Assembly (NCBI GenBank): GCA_938003715.1
Contig: CALKYK010000205.1
Location: forward strand, 1 to 19,092
Length of the DNA: 19,092 bases
Source of the DNA: an uncultured Gammaproteobacteria bacterium
Lineage (GTDB): Bacteria; Pseudomonadota; Gammaproteobacteria; Steroidobacterales; Woeseiaceae
Reading direction: 5' to 3'
Shown here: in pieces, positions 6,463 through 13,717 of the stretch
Position numbering within the stretch: the stretch's first letter is position 1
How the letters are laid out: every line of letters begins with the position of its first letter
Translations under genes and position numbers: made by a program
Notes under the pieces: model-generated
What the model was told of the DNA's origin: nothing
Databases searched by the model: none
What the model saw: only the letters and a program-made list of their open reading frames with translations

Positions 6463-8091
6463 ATGTGGCGCTGGCGCACGTTCAAGCGGCTGATCACGAT
6501 TCAGCGCGTGCTGGTGCGGCACGGGCTCGACGACATCATCACGGCGACGCATTTTCTCCGCCCGCTGCGCTACGTCTTTTACCTGTTCCCGCGCGCGAAA
6601 GACCTGTCCGAACCGCTCGGCAAACGGATTCGACTGGCGCTGATCGAACTGGGCCCGATTTTCGTCAAGTTCGGCCAGGCGGTGTCGACGCGGCGCGACC
6701 TGCTGCCGCCGGATATTGCCGACGAGCTTGCACAGCTGCAGGACCGCGTGCCGCCCTTCGATGCCGGCGTTGCCATCGGCATCCTCGACAAGGCCTACGG
6801 CCGCTCCGTCAACGAGGTGTTCTCACGTTTCGATCGCGAGCCGTTTGCCGCCGCTTCGATCGCGCAGGTCCACACTGCGGCGCTTGCGGACGGCAAGGAA
6901 GTGATCGTCAAGCTGCTGCGGCCCGGCGTCCGCGGGCTGATCGAGCGCGACCTCGAGGTGCTGTTCCTGCTGGCCGGACTTGCCGATCGCTACTGGTCAC
7001 TGTCGAAACGCCTGCGCCCGCTGGAGGTCGTCGCCGAATACGAAAAGACCGTCATCGATGAGCTTGACCTGATGCGCGAAGGTGCCAACACGGCGCAGCT
7101 GAAGCGCAACTTCGAAGGCTCCGACATGCTGTACGTCCCGGAAGTGTACTGGGACTATTGCCGGCCCGAGGTGCTGGTCCAGGAACGCATCTACGGTATC
7201 CCGATCAGCGACATGGATGCGCTACGCAAGGCGGGCACCAATATCCAGGTCCTGGCCGAGAATGGCGTGGAGATATTCTTCACCCAGGTATTCCGCCACA
7301 ACTTCTTCCATGCCGACATGCACCCGGGAAACATATTCGTCACCGTCGAAGACCCGGACAAGCCGCGTTACGCAGCGGTCGATTTCGGCATCGTCGGCAC
7401 CTTGTCGCCGACCGACCAGAAATACCTGGCGGGCAATTTCCTTGCGTTTTTCGATCGTGACTACCATCGCATCGCAAAACTGCACATCGACTCCGGATGG
7501 GTGCCGGCGGAAACGCGCATCGACGAACTCGAAGCGGCGGTACGTTCCGTTTGCGAGCCGATCTTCAACAAGCCGCTGTCGGAGATTTCCTTCGCGCAGG
7601 TGATGATCCGCCTGTTCGAGACCGCACGCCGTTTCAACATGGAAATCCAGCCGCAGCTGATCCTGCTGCAGAAGACGCTGTTCAACATCGAGGGCCTGGG
7701 CCGGCAGCTCTACCCGCAGCTCGACCTGTGGAAAACCGCGCACCCGATACTGCGTGAATGGATGAGCGAGCAGGTGGGGCCACGTGCGGCGCTGAAGCAA
7801 CTGCGGGAAGACCTGCCGCAGATTCGCGAAGCCTTGCGTGAACTGCCGGGCGTCGTGCGCCAGCTTTCCGAGCAGCTGTCGCACGGCACGCTGACGGTCA
7901 CGACGCGTTCGCCCGACCTCGAGGCCCTGCGCAGGGAGCTGGCCGCGCAGCGACGCCAGCGATGGCTGCTGACGCTCGCGGCGTCCGGCTTCGTTGCCGG
8001 GACGCTGGTCGTCGTCCTGTCACCGACCACCTGGCCCGGCTGGATATTGCTCTTCGCGGCTATCGCCGGCGCCGCAACGGCGCGCCGCTGA
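6463..8091 (+). CDS. ubiB: UbiB, atypical kinase-like ATPase of ubiquinone synthesis
   Basis: A membrane-anchored ATPase of the ADCK/UbiB family needed for ubiquinone synthesis, probably by making lipid precursors accessible. The 542 residues match E. coli (546). The family-specific KFGQ motif is at 69-72. The alanine-rich loop AAASIAQVH is near 129-137, the ATP-binding lysine is K150 in VIVKLLRPG, the catalytic loop HADMHPGN is near 283-290 and DFG is at 307-309. Two hydrophobic helices occupy about 500-540 (LLTLAASGFVAGTLVVVL, then WILLFAAIAGAATA), the typical C-terminal anchor. It starts at ATG 3 bases after ubiJ. Confidence 0.96.
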   Translation: MWRWRTFKRLITIQRVLVRHGLDDIITATHFLRPLRYVFYLFPRAKDLSEPLGKRIRLALIELGPIFVKFGQAVSTRRDLLPPDIADELAQLQDRVPPFDAGVAIGILDKAYGRSVNEVFSRFDREPFAAASIAQVHTAALADGKEVIVKLLRPGVRGLIERDLEVLFLLAGLADRYWSLSKRLRPLEVVAEYEKTVIDELDLMREGANTAQLKRNFEGSDMLYVPEVYWDYCRPEVLVQERIYGIPISDMDALRKAGTNIQVLAENGVEIFFTQVFRHNFFHADMHPGNIFVTVEDPDKPRYAAVDFGIVGTLSPTDQKYLAGNFLAFFDRDYHRIAKLHIDSGWVPAETRIDELEAAVRSVCEPIFNKPLSEISFAQVMIRLFETARRFNMEIQPQLILLQKTLFNIEGLGRQLYPQLDLWKTAHPILREWMSEQVGPRAALKQLREDLPQIREALRELPGVVRQLSEQLSHGTLTVTTRSPDLEALRRELAAQRRQRWLLTLAASGFVAGTLVVVLSPTTWPGWILLFAAIAGAATARR

Positions 8092-8126
8092 ACGACGATT
8101 CACGGCGGGAACACGTAGAATCGGGC

Positions 8127-8816
8127 ATGGCCGACGCTCACACGAAACGACGCGCGGTACGAAGCTTCGTGCGTCGGTCCGGGCGGCAGACGCCTGCGCA
8201 GCAGCGGGCGATGACGGAGCTGTGGCCGGCGTTCGGCATAGAGTACGGCACGCAACCTGTCGATCTCGACTCGGTCTTCGGCCGTGCGGCCGATCGCGTT
8301 CTTGAAATCGGTTTCGGCAACGGAGATACGCTGGTTGCGGCGGCAGCGGAAAATCCGCATCTCGATTTTCTCGGCATCGAGGTACACGAACCCGGCGTCG
8401 GCCATTGTCTGCTCAGGGCACGCGACGCCGGCGTTACGAACCTCCGCATCATCAATCACGACGCGGTCGAGGTGCTGACGCACCATATTCCAGATTCGAG
8501 CCGTGCACGCGTCCATCTACTTTTCACGGCAACGTCTCCGAAGAAGCCACATCACAACCGACGTATCGTGCAGCCCGACTTCGTCGCTGCCATTGCAGCG
8601 AAGCTGCGCCCGGGTGGCCGGTTCTACATCGCCACGGACTGGCCGGGATATGCGGAACACATCGACGAGGTCATGGCGCAAGCGACGGATTTTACGAGGG
8701 AAACTGTTCGCGATCACGAAGGCGATGCGCCACTCGATCGGCCGCGAACGAAATTTGAAGCGCGCGGATTAAAGAAGGGTCATCGCATACGCGACTGGTG
8801 TTTCGTGCGCACCTGA
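8127..8816 (+). CDS. trmB: TrmB-like tRNA (guanine-N7-)-methyltransferase with an altered active-site motif
   Basis: A homologue of TrmB, which makes m7G46 in tRNA using SAM. The 229 residues keep the N-terminal RSFVRRSGRQTPAQ, the SAM loop VLEIGFGNGDTL (58-69), the IEVHEPGVG segment, D171 in ATDWPGYAEH, and the C-terminal RPRTKFEARG. The hallmark FFPDPWPKKRHHKRR is replaced by LFTATSPKKPHHNRR (132-146): PDPW is TATS, the first R is P and the K is N. The codons are 8523-8561 and the frame is open on both sides, so this is not a simple frameshift. The family's conserved PDPW aspartate is missing, so activity is uncertain. The ATG at 8127 is chosen because it fits family N-termini; the frame extends further back into ubiB. 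Confidence 0.85.
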   Translation: MADAHTKRRAVRSFVRRSGRQTPAQQRAMTELWPAFGIEYGTQPVDLDSVFGRAADRVLEIGFGNGDTLVAAAAENPHLDFLGIEVHEPGVGHCLLRARDAGVTNLRIINHDAVEVLTHHIPDSSRARVHLLFTATSPKKPHHNRRIVQPDFVAAIAAKLRPGGRFYIATDWPGYAEHIDEVMAQATDFTRETVRDHEGDAPLDRPRTKFEARGLKKGHRIRDWCFVRT

Positions 8817-8854
8817 AGACGCGATTTCGATTTTCGGTCGGTGGCGGGGAAATC

Positions 8855-8863
8855 TGCTATGGT
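8855..8863 (+). promoter_or_regulatory. Possible extended -10 promoter for the small acidic-protein gene
   Basis: TGCTATGGT fits an extended -10 (TG-N-TATGGT) about 55 bases before the ATG at 8919. No good -35 stands 16-18 bases upstream; extended -10 promoters can work without one. It lies in the only sizeable gap after trmB. Confidence 0.35.
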
Positions 8864-8918
8864 TTGGAAAAGAAGAAGGGAAAAATGACAGCGAGGTTCG
8901 TTAGCCGAGGATAAGCAC

Positions 8919-9212
8919 ATGATCGTCCCCGAGCCGGCCATTGGCCGCTGGTATCGCCGCCCGAACGGACAGCTTTTCGAGGTCGTCGCTTTCGACGAAA
9001 ACGACAACACCGTCGAGCTGCAATTTTTCGATGGCACGATCGACGAGATCGACATGGAGACCTGGTCAAAGCTGCTGATCGAACAGGTCAGCGCGCCGGA
9101 GGATTGGTCAGGTTCAGTCGATATGGATCCGGAGGACTACGTCGGTGACGACGAAGGCGAACTCCCGTCCGGCTATCACGATCCGCTCGAATTCCTGGAC
9201 AAGGTCGAATAG
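8919..9212 (+). CDS. Small acidic protein, probably DUF6763 family
   Basis: A 97-residue acidic protein. The first 60 residues form a likely small beta domain (VGRWY-type opening IGRWYRRPNGQLFEVVAFDE, then VELQFFDGTIDEIDMETW). A strongly acidic tail follows (SVDMDPEDYVGDDEGEL) with PEDWSG before it. It resembles short gammaproteobacterial proteins grouped as DUF6763, recalled from the pattern Y.....GQ.FEVVA.DE and PEDW. No function is known. The start is supported by GAGGAT 7-8 bases upstream. It stands alone, with its own possible promoter, and converges on the Rieske gene 24 bases away. Confidence 0.75.
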   Translation: MIVPEPAIGRWYRRPNGQLFEVVAFDENDNTVELQFFDGTIDEIDMETWSKLLIEQVSAPEDWSGSVDMDPEDYVGDDEGELPSGYHDPLEFLDKVE

Positions 9213-9236
9213 ACCCGACTCGACCACGCCTTTCAG

Positions 9237-9599
9237 CTACATCCCCGTCGGACCGGTGACGATGACGTCGCCGTCGCGGATCTCGACGGCCACCGGCCGC
9301 AGTTTTTTCCCCGGACACGGGCCTCCGACGCACTCACCCGTCTCGATCTCGTAGATCGCCCCGTGCGATGCGCAGATAATCTGCGAGCCGTCCTCGGTCA
9401 GGAACCGGTCCGGCTGCCAGTTCAGCGGGTGGCCGACGTGCATGCAGAAGTTCTGGTAGGCGTAGACGCGGTCGCCCTTCCTGACGATGAAACCGCGGAA
9501 CGGCCAGTCGCCTTCGCCGATGCGGAACTCGCGGCTGTCCGGGTCCTTGAGCTCATCGAGCGCGGCAACCCGGATCTCGGCGAGCACTGTGTCCGTCAT
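9237..9599 (-). CDS. Rieske [2Fe-2S] ferredoxin-like protein
   Basis: A 120-residue single-domain Rieske protein without signal peptide or membrane helix, so a soluble cytoplasmic electron carrier or redox subunit. The cluster ligands are C52-x-H54 (CMHVGH) and C76-x2-H79 (CASHGA), separated by a slightly long loop (WQPDRFLTEDGSQ). GPCPGKKL near 95 fits the Pro loop. No oxygenase subunit is nearby, so a partner is not evident. It starts at ATG overlapping the ampG stop by 4 bases (9596-9599), which implies coupled translation. Bacterial Rieske proteins of this size are often labelled nitrite reductase small subunit (NirD) or biphenyl-type ferredoxin; neither is supported here. Confidence 0.9.
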   Translation of the reverse strand: MTDTVLAEIRVAALDELKDPDSREFRIGEGDWPFRGFIVRKGDRVYAYQNFCMHVGHPLNWQPDRFLTEDGSQIICASHGAIYEIETGECVGGPCPGKKLRPVAVEIRDGDVIVTGPTGM

Positions 9600-10912
9600 C
9601 CGCCCGGTTCCTGATCCTGCTGGCGGCGCGAAACCACGACTGCGAGCAGGATCGCGGGCAGCCCGGTCGCCGCCGCGTAGTAGAAGAAGTTCACCCAGCC
9701 CACGACTTCCTGCACGTCGCCGGAATAGCCGGCGAACAGCTTGCCGAAAAACGTGCTGATCGAGCTCAGCAGCGCGTATTGGGTGGCGGTGAACTTCAGG
9801 TTAACGAGGCTCGACAGGAACGCGATCATCACGGTCGAGCCGAATCCCGCCGCGAAGTTGTCGAAACTGATCGTCAGCGCCAGGAGTTCGAGTTGCGGAC
9901 CCGACATCGCGATTGCGACAAAAAACAGGTTCGTACTGACGACGAACACCGGCGCCGCGACGATGCAGCGATAAAGGCCGAAGCGAATGATCGCGACCGC
10001 TCCGGCGCCCGTGCCGAGCAGTGAGATCCAGAATCCGTACAGCTTAGCGACCGTCGCCACTTCCGACTTCGTGTAGCCGATATCGAGGTAGAACGGGTTG
10101 GCAAGAATACCGAGGATGCGATCGCTGACATGATAGGACGCGATGAACGCGAGCAGCGGCAGCGCCCACACGCCGTAGCGCTCGATGAAATCGAGAAACG
10201 GCTCGACGACAGCCACGTACAACCACTGCCCGGCCTGCTCGACGAAATTGCCGGCCAGTTCCTGGGTAATGCGAATGCCGGTCTCGGGCTCATGACACAG
10301 CAACGTGGTGACAATGCCTACCAGCATGCACGCGGCCATTGCCTTGTACGCCATTTCCCAGGAGCCGAAGTCGGCGATGTAGAACGCGCCGGCCATTGCC
10401 ACGAGTACCGCGACGCGGTAGCCGTACTGGTAGGACGCGGCCAGCACGCCCTGCAGATCCTGCTCCGCCGACTCGATGCGGTAAGCATCGATGACGATGT
10501 CCTGCGTGGCGGACAGGAACGCCACCGCGATCGCAACGGTCGCGAACACGACCATCTCCATCGCCGGATCCATCGTCGACATCGCGTACAGGCTCAAGGC
10601 CAGCGCCACCTGCGATGTCAGCAGCCATGCGCGGCGCCGGCCGAGCCAGCGTGTCAGGAGCGGCAGCGACATCGCGTCGACGAGCGGCGACCACGCGAAC
10701 TTGAAGCTGTAGGCGAAACCGAGCCACGCGAACGTGCTGATCGTGCTGCGCTGGATATCTGCATCCTCGAGCCAGCCGGTGAGGGTCGAGTACACGAGCG
10801 GGAACGGCAGCCCGGCGGAGAAGCCCAGGAAGAAGATGACGACGACCGGCCGCTGCAGGTAGTAGCGCCAGTCGCGCCCGGTCCCGGCAGCCGCGGGCGC
10901 CGCGTCGCTCAC
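9596..10912 (-). CDS. ampG: AmpG-like MFS permease
   Basis: A 438-residue major facilitator protein with about 12 predicted membrane helices, resembling AmpG, the inner-membrane permease importing anhydromuropeptides for cell-wall recycling. The opening FFLGFSAGLPFPLVYSTLTGWL matches the family. LGFAYSFKFAWSPLVDA and FLSATQDIVIDAYRIE, also typical, follow. A hydrophilic loop with EPETGIRITQ splits the two halves. Some members of this group lack proven muropeptide transport, so the symbol is by similarity. It starts at GTG (10912), overlapping the exonuclease stop by 4 bases, and its stop overlaps the Rieske start. No recycling enzyme gene lies in the window. Confidence 0.85.
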   Translation of the reverse strand: MSDAAPAAAGTGRDWRYYLQRPVVVIFFLGFSAGLPFPLVYSTLTGWLEDADIQRSTISTFAWLGFAYSFKFAWSPLVDAMSLPLLTRWLGRRRAWLLTSQVALALSLYAMSTMDPAMEMVVFATVAIAVAFLSATQDIVIDAYRIESAEQDLQGVLAASYQYGYRVAVLVAMAGAFYIADFGSWEMAYKAMAACMLVGIVTTLLCHEPETGIRITQELAGNFVEQAGQWLYVAVVEPFLDFIERYGVWALPLLAFIASYHVSDRILGILANPFYLDIGYTKSEVATVAKLYGFWISLLGTGAGAVAIIRFGLYRCIVAAPVFVVSTNLFFVAIAMSGPQLELLALTISFDNFAAGFGSTVMIAFLSSLVNLKFTATQYALLSSISTFFGKLFAGYSGDVQEVVGWVNFFYYAAATGLPAILLAVVVSRRQQDQEPGG

Positions 10913-11679
10913 AGGTCGTAGTCCAGCGTCAGCGGCGCATGATCCGAGAAGCGCTCGGCCTTGTAGATGTCGGTGGCGATGATCCTGTCCTTAAGGCCCG
11001 GCGATACGACGTGGTAGTCGATGCGCCACCCGACGTTATTGTCCCACGCGCGGCCGCGATTCGACCACCACGTGTACTGGTCGGGTTCGGGATTGACCGT
11101 GCGAAACGCGTCGACCCATTGCCGCGGGCCGAACAGCTCGTCCATCCACGCCCGCTCCTCCGGCAGGAAGCCCGAGTTCTTGCGGTTCTGCTTCCAGTTC
11201 CTGAGGTCGATTTCCTTGTGCGCGATGTTCCAGTCTCCGCAAAGGATGTACTCGTTGCCCGCTTCGCGCAGCTTGTCGAGATGCGGCGTAAAGCCGTCGA
11301 GAAAACGGTACTTCGCTTCCTGCCGCTCGTCGCTCGACGATCCGGACGGCAGGTAGACGGATACGACGTTGACGTTGCCGAGCCTCGCTTCTATGTAGCG
11401 GCCCTCGTCGTCGAACTCCGGCATGCCGAAGCCGCGCACGACCTCGTCCGGTTCGTGTCGCGTGTAGATCGCGACGCCGCTGTAGCCCTTCCTGACCGCA
11501 TCCTCGTAGTAGCAGTGATAGCCGGCGGGACGAAAGCACTGGTCCGTGAGCTGGTGTTCCTGCGCTTTCGTTTCCTGGATGCAGACGACGTCGGCCGACT
11601 GCTTCTCGAGCCAGTCGAAAAAACCTTTGCGCGCCGCAGCACGAATGCCGTTCGCATTGAGAGATATCACGCGAAACAC
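10909..11679 (-). CDS. Exonuclease III / Crc-family AP endonuclease
   Basis: A 256-residue EEP-fold enzyme of the exonuclease III family, which cuts at abasic sites and trims 3' ends in base excision repair. The catalytic set is complete: N8, E36 (IQETKAQ), Y109, D149 and N151 (CGDWNIAH), D221 (GWRIDYHV), D246 and H247 (FSDHAPLT). The divergent position next to pyrE and segments such as GWR-DY and FL-ERAW recall Pseudomonas Crc, but Crc lacks these catalytic residues, so this protein is likely an active nuclease. A longer frame opens at 11799; GTG at 11679 is preferred because AAGGAA lies just upstream and the product then begins MFRVISLNANG as in homologues. It heads the operon with ampG and the Rieske gene. 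Confidence 0.92.
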   Translation of the reverse strand: MFRVISLNANGIRAAARKGFFDWLEKQSADVVCIQETKAQEHQLTDQCFRPAGYHCYYEDAVRKGYSGVAIYTRHEPDEVVRGFGMPEFDDEGRYIEARLGNVNVVSVYLPSGSSSDERQEAKYRFLDGFTPHLDKLREAGNEYILCGDWNIAHKEIDLRNWKQNRKNSGFLPEERAWMDELFGPRQWVDAFRTVNPEPDQYTWWSNRGRAWDNNVGWRIDYHVVSPGLKDRIIATDIYKAERFSDHAPLTLDYDL

Positions 11680-11842
11680 GTCGTTTCCTTTTGCGTCAAA
11701 AGCAGTCGACCGAACAACGGTCCGGTCACAGCGCGGGTACGGAAATCGACAGGGTGCTGTGTCATACTCACCACCCGCTTCGTCGACCGATACCGGCATC
11801 GAGGCGGGCCATCATACCGAAGCCACGTTCAAGTCCAACAGC

Positions 11843-12490
11843 ATGCGCGCTTACAAGAGGGAATTCATCGAACTGGCGCTGGAACTCGACGTGCTTCGAT
11901 TCGGTGAATTCACATTGAAGTCCGGACGCGTCAGCCCGTATTTTTTCAACGCCGGACTATTTTGTTCCGGTTACGCCGCCGCCAAACTCGGGCGCTATTA
12001 CGCCTCGGCGATCGCCGAGTCGGAACTCGAATTCGACATGCTGTTCGGACCCGCCTACAAGGGCATTCCGCTGGTGACGCTGGCCGCCGCGGCGCTCGCC
12101 GAACATCACGATCTCGATGTGCCGTACGCCTACAACCGCAAGGAAGCGAAGAGTCACGGCGAGGGCGGCAGCGTCGTCGGCGCGCCGCTGAACGGGCGGG
12201 TGCTGATCGTCGACGACGTCGTCACCGCCGGCACCGCGGTCCGCGAATCGCTGCAGATCATCCGCGGCGCCGGCGCGGAGGTCGCCGGGCTGGTCATCTC
12301 GCTCGACCGCCAGGAGGTCGGCCAGGACAGCCGCTCCGCCGTCCAGGAGCTCGAGCAGGCGCTCAAGATCCCGGTCGTGAGCATCGTCAAGCTCGAGGAT
12401 CTCGTAGATATGCTAGAAGAATCAAGCGAGTACGAGGAATTCCTGAAGCCGGTACTGACTTATCGCCGCAAATACGGGGTGGCGGGTTAG
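11843..12490 (+). CDS. pyrE: Orotate phosphoribosyltransferase PyrE
   Basis: Transfers phosphoribose from PRPP to orotate to give OMP in pyrimidine synthesis. The 215 residues match E. coli (213). FTLKSGRVSPYFFNAG is the typical N-terminal motif. YNRKEAKSHGEGG is the flexible catalytic loop. The PRPP motif VLIVDDVVTAGTA is near 116-128. The frame opens far upstream at 11546, inside the divergent exonuclease gene, but the ATG at 11843 gives the expected N-terminus MRAYKREFIELAL. There is no strong ribosome binding site. The 163-base gap to the exonuclease start (11680-11842) must hold both promoters. I could not find a convincing promoter or attenuator there. Confidence 0.96.
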   Translation: MRAYKREFIELALELDVLRFGEFTLKSGRVSPYFFNAGLFCSGYAAAKLGRYYASAIAESELEFDMLFGPAYKGIPLVTLAAAALAEHHDLDVPYAYNRKEAKSHGEGGSVVGAPLNGRVLIVDDVVTAGTAVRESLQIIRGAGAEVAGLVISLDRQEVGQDSRSAVQELEQALKIPVVSIVKLEDLVDMLEESSEYEEFLKPVLTYRRKYGVAG

Positions 12491-12606
12491 GCGCTGAAAT
12501 ATGTGAAAAACCGCCCACCTGTTTACACCCCGCCGGCCGCCTACTAAGCTCTAAATCCGTTAACCAGTCACTCTTTGCTTGGCAAATAATGTGTGATATT
12601 TGGCTC

Positions 12607-13230
12607 ATGCGAGCCCTTACCGCCAGCACGCTGCTGATGCTGCTTGCGCTTTCTGTGCAGGCGTCAGACAAGGATCCCAAGCTCTATCGCTGGGTCGACA
12701 GCGAGGGCGTCGTGCACTACGGCGACAGCATTCCCGCCGAATACGCCGAAATCGAGCGCCAGGTCATCAACGAGCACGGCATCACGCTCGACGTGATGCG
12801 CGCAAAGAAAACTGCGGAAGAGATTGCCGAGGAAAAACGCCTCGAGGAAATCAGGCAGCGCGAGGAGCTGCGTCGCCGCGCCGACGCCGCGCTGCTGGCC
12901 ACCTACCTGTCGGTGGACGAAATCGAAATGCATCGTGACCGTCGCGTCGAGTTGTTCCAGGCCCAGGCGCGCGTCACCGAGCTGTACCTTCGTAACCTTC
13001 AGCGCCGCCTGTCTTCGCTGGAGAGCGAAGCACAGCGATACCGGCCGTACAGCGACGACCCGGACGCCGAGATGATCTCACCCGATCTCGCCGAGGACCT
13101 CGCAACCACACGCGACACGATTTCCCGGCACGAGAACAACCTGGAGCGTTTCCGCGAGGATGAGCAGAACATCGTCGCCCGCTTCGCCGGCGACATCGAT
13201 CGCTTCAAGGAACTAAAAGGTCTGAACTAG
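12607..13230 (+). CDS. Exported DUF4124-domain protein with coiled coil
   Basis: A 207-residue envelope protein of unknown function. A signal peptide spans about 1-19 (MRALTASTLLMLLALSVQA, cleavage before SDKD). A DUF4124 domain follows at about 20-50 (KLYRWVDSEGVVHYGDSIPAE), with the usual W-DG-YSD-like pattern. After residue 60 the protein is mostly charged helix (KTAEEIAEEKRLEEIRQREE and on), likely a coiled coil to the C-terminus, ending FAGDIDRFKELKGLN. The start is chosen at 12607 to give a clean positive n-region; an in-frame ATG at 12589 adds six residues. Neither has a strong ribosome binding site. It stands apart from pyrE (116-base gap) and converges on dut. Confidence 0.8.
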   Translation: MRALTASTLLMLLALSVQASDKDPKLYRWVDSEGVVHYGDSIPAEYAEIERQVINEHGITLDVMRAKKTAEEIAEEKRLEEIRQREELRRRADAALLATYLSVDEIEMHRDRRVELFQAQARVTELYLRNLQRRLSSLESEAQRYRPYSDDPDAEMISPDLAEDLATTRDTISRHENNLERFREDEQNIVARFAGDIDRFKELKGLN

Positions 13231-13251
13231 CCGGCCCGCTCAATCGGCCAA

Positions 13252-13707
13252 TCAGGCCGTGCCGGAATGACCGAAGCCGCCCTCTCCGCGGCTCGAATCC
13301 TCGAACTCTTCCACCACGACGAACCGCACCTGCTCGACCGGGACGAACACCATTTGTGCGATCCGCTCGCCCGGCTCGATCGTGTACGGCCGCTGGCCGC
13401 GATTCCAGCAGGAAATAAACACCTGGCCCTGGTAGTCGGAGTCGATCAGCCCGGTGAGGTTGCCGAGAACGAGACCGTGCTTGTGACCCAGGCCGGACCG
13501 CGGCAACAGCACGGCTGCGAGCGACGGGTCGCCGATGTGGATCGCGATGCCGGTCGGCCCGAGTTCGGTGGCACCAGGCGCCACGGTCAGTGCCTCGTCG
13601 ATGCACGCGCGCATGTCGAGACCGTCCGAGCCGTCGGTCGCATAATGGGGCAGGTCGATCGAATCGCCGACCCGCTCGTCGAGTATCTTCAGTTCGATCG
13701 CGCGCAA
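13252..13707 (-). CDS. dut: dUTP diphosphatase
   Basis: Hydrolyses dUTP to dUMP, keeping uracil out of DNA and supplying dTMP synthesis. The 151 residues are the standard length. The five trimeric dUTPase motifs are present: GSDGLDMRA, PRSGLGHKHG, GLIDSDYQGQ (Q where GE is usual), ERIAQMVFVPV, and the P-loop-like RGEGGFGHSG near the C-terminus. The start is TTG at 13707, supported by AGGGG 5 bases upstream; no ATG lies near. The ribosome binding site overlaps the coaBC stop, 10 bases upstream. The coaBC-dut pair is a classic proteobacterial arrangement. Confidence 0.95.
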   Translation of the reverse strand: MRAIELKILDERVGDSIDLPHYATDGSDGLDMRACIDEALTVAPGATELGPTGIAIHIGDPSLAAVLLPRSGLGHKHGLVLGNLTGLIDSDYQGQVFISCWNRGQRPYTIEPGERIAQMVFVPVEQVRFVVVEEFEDSSRGEGGFGHSGTA

Positions 13708-13717
13708 AGTGTTCCCC

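Noticed and set aside
8500..8600. A frameshift in trmB as the cause of the odd motif
   Set aside because: The PKK and HH-RRIVQP residues next to the changed positions are in frame and conserved; the neighbouring frames do not restore PDPW.
11680..11842. A promoter TCGACA...CATACT and a pyrE attenuator
   Set aside because: The hexamers are only 11 bases apart, and there is no terminator hairpin with a T run before pyrE.
13245..13259. CGGCC-AATCA-GGCCG hairpin as terminator between the DUF4124 gene and dut
   Set aside because: The stem is only 5 bases, it has no T run on either strand, and it overlaps the dut stop region.
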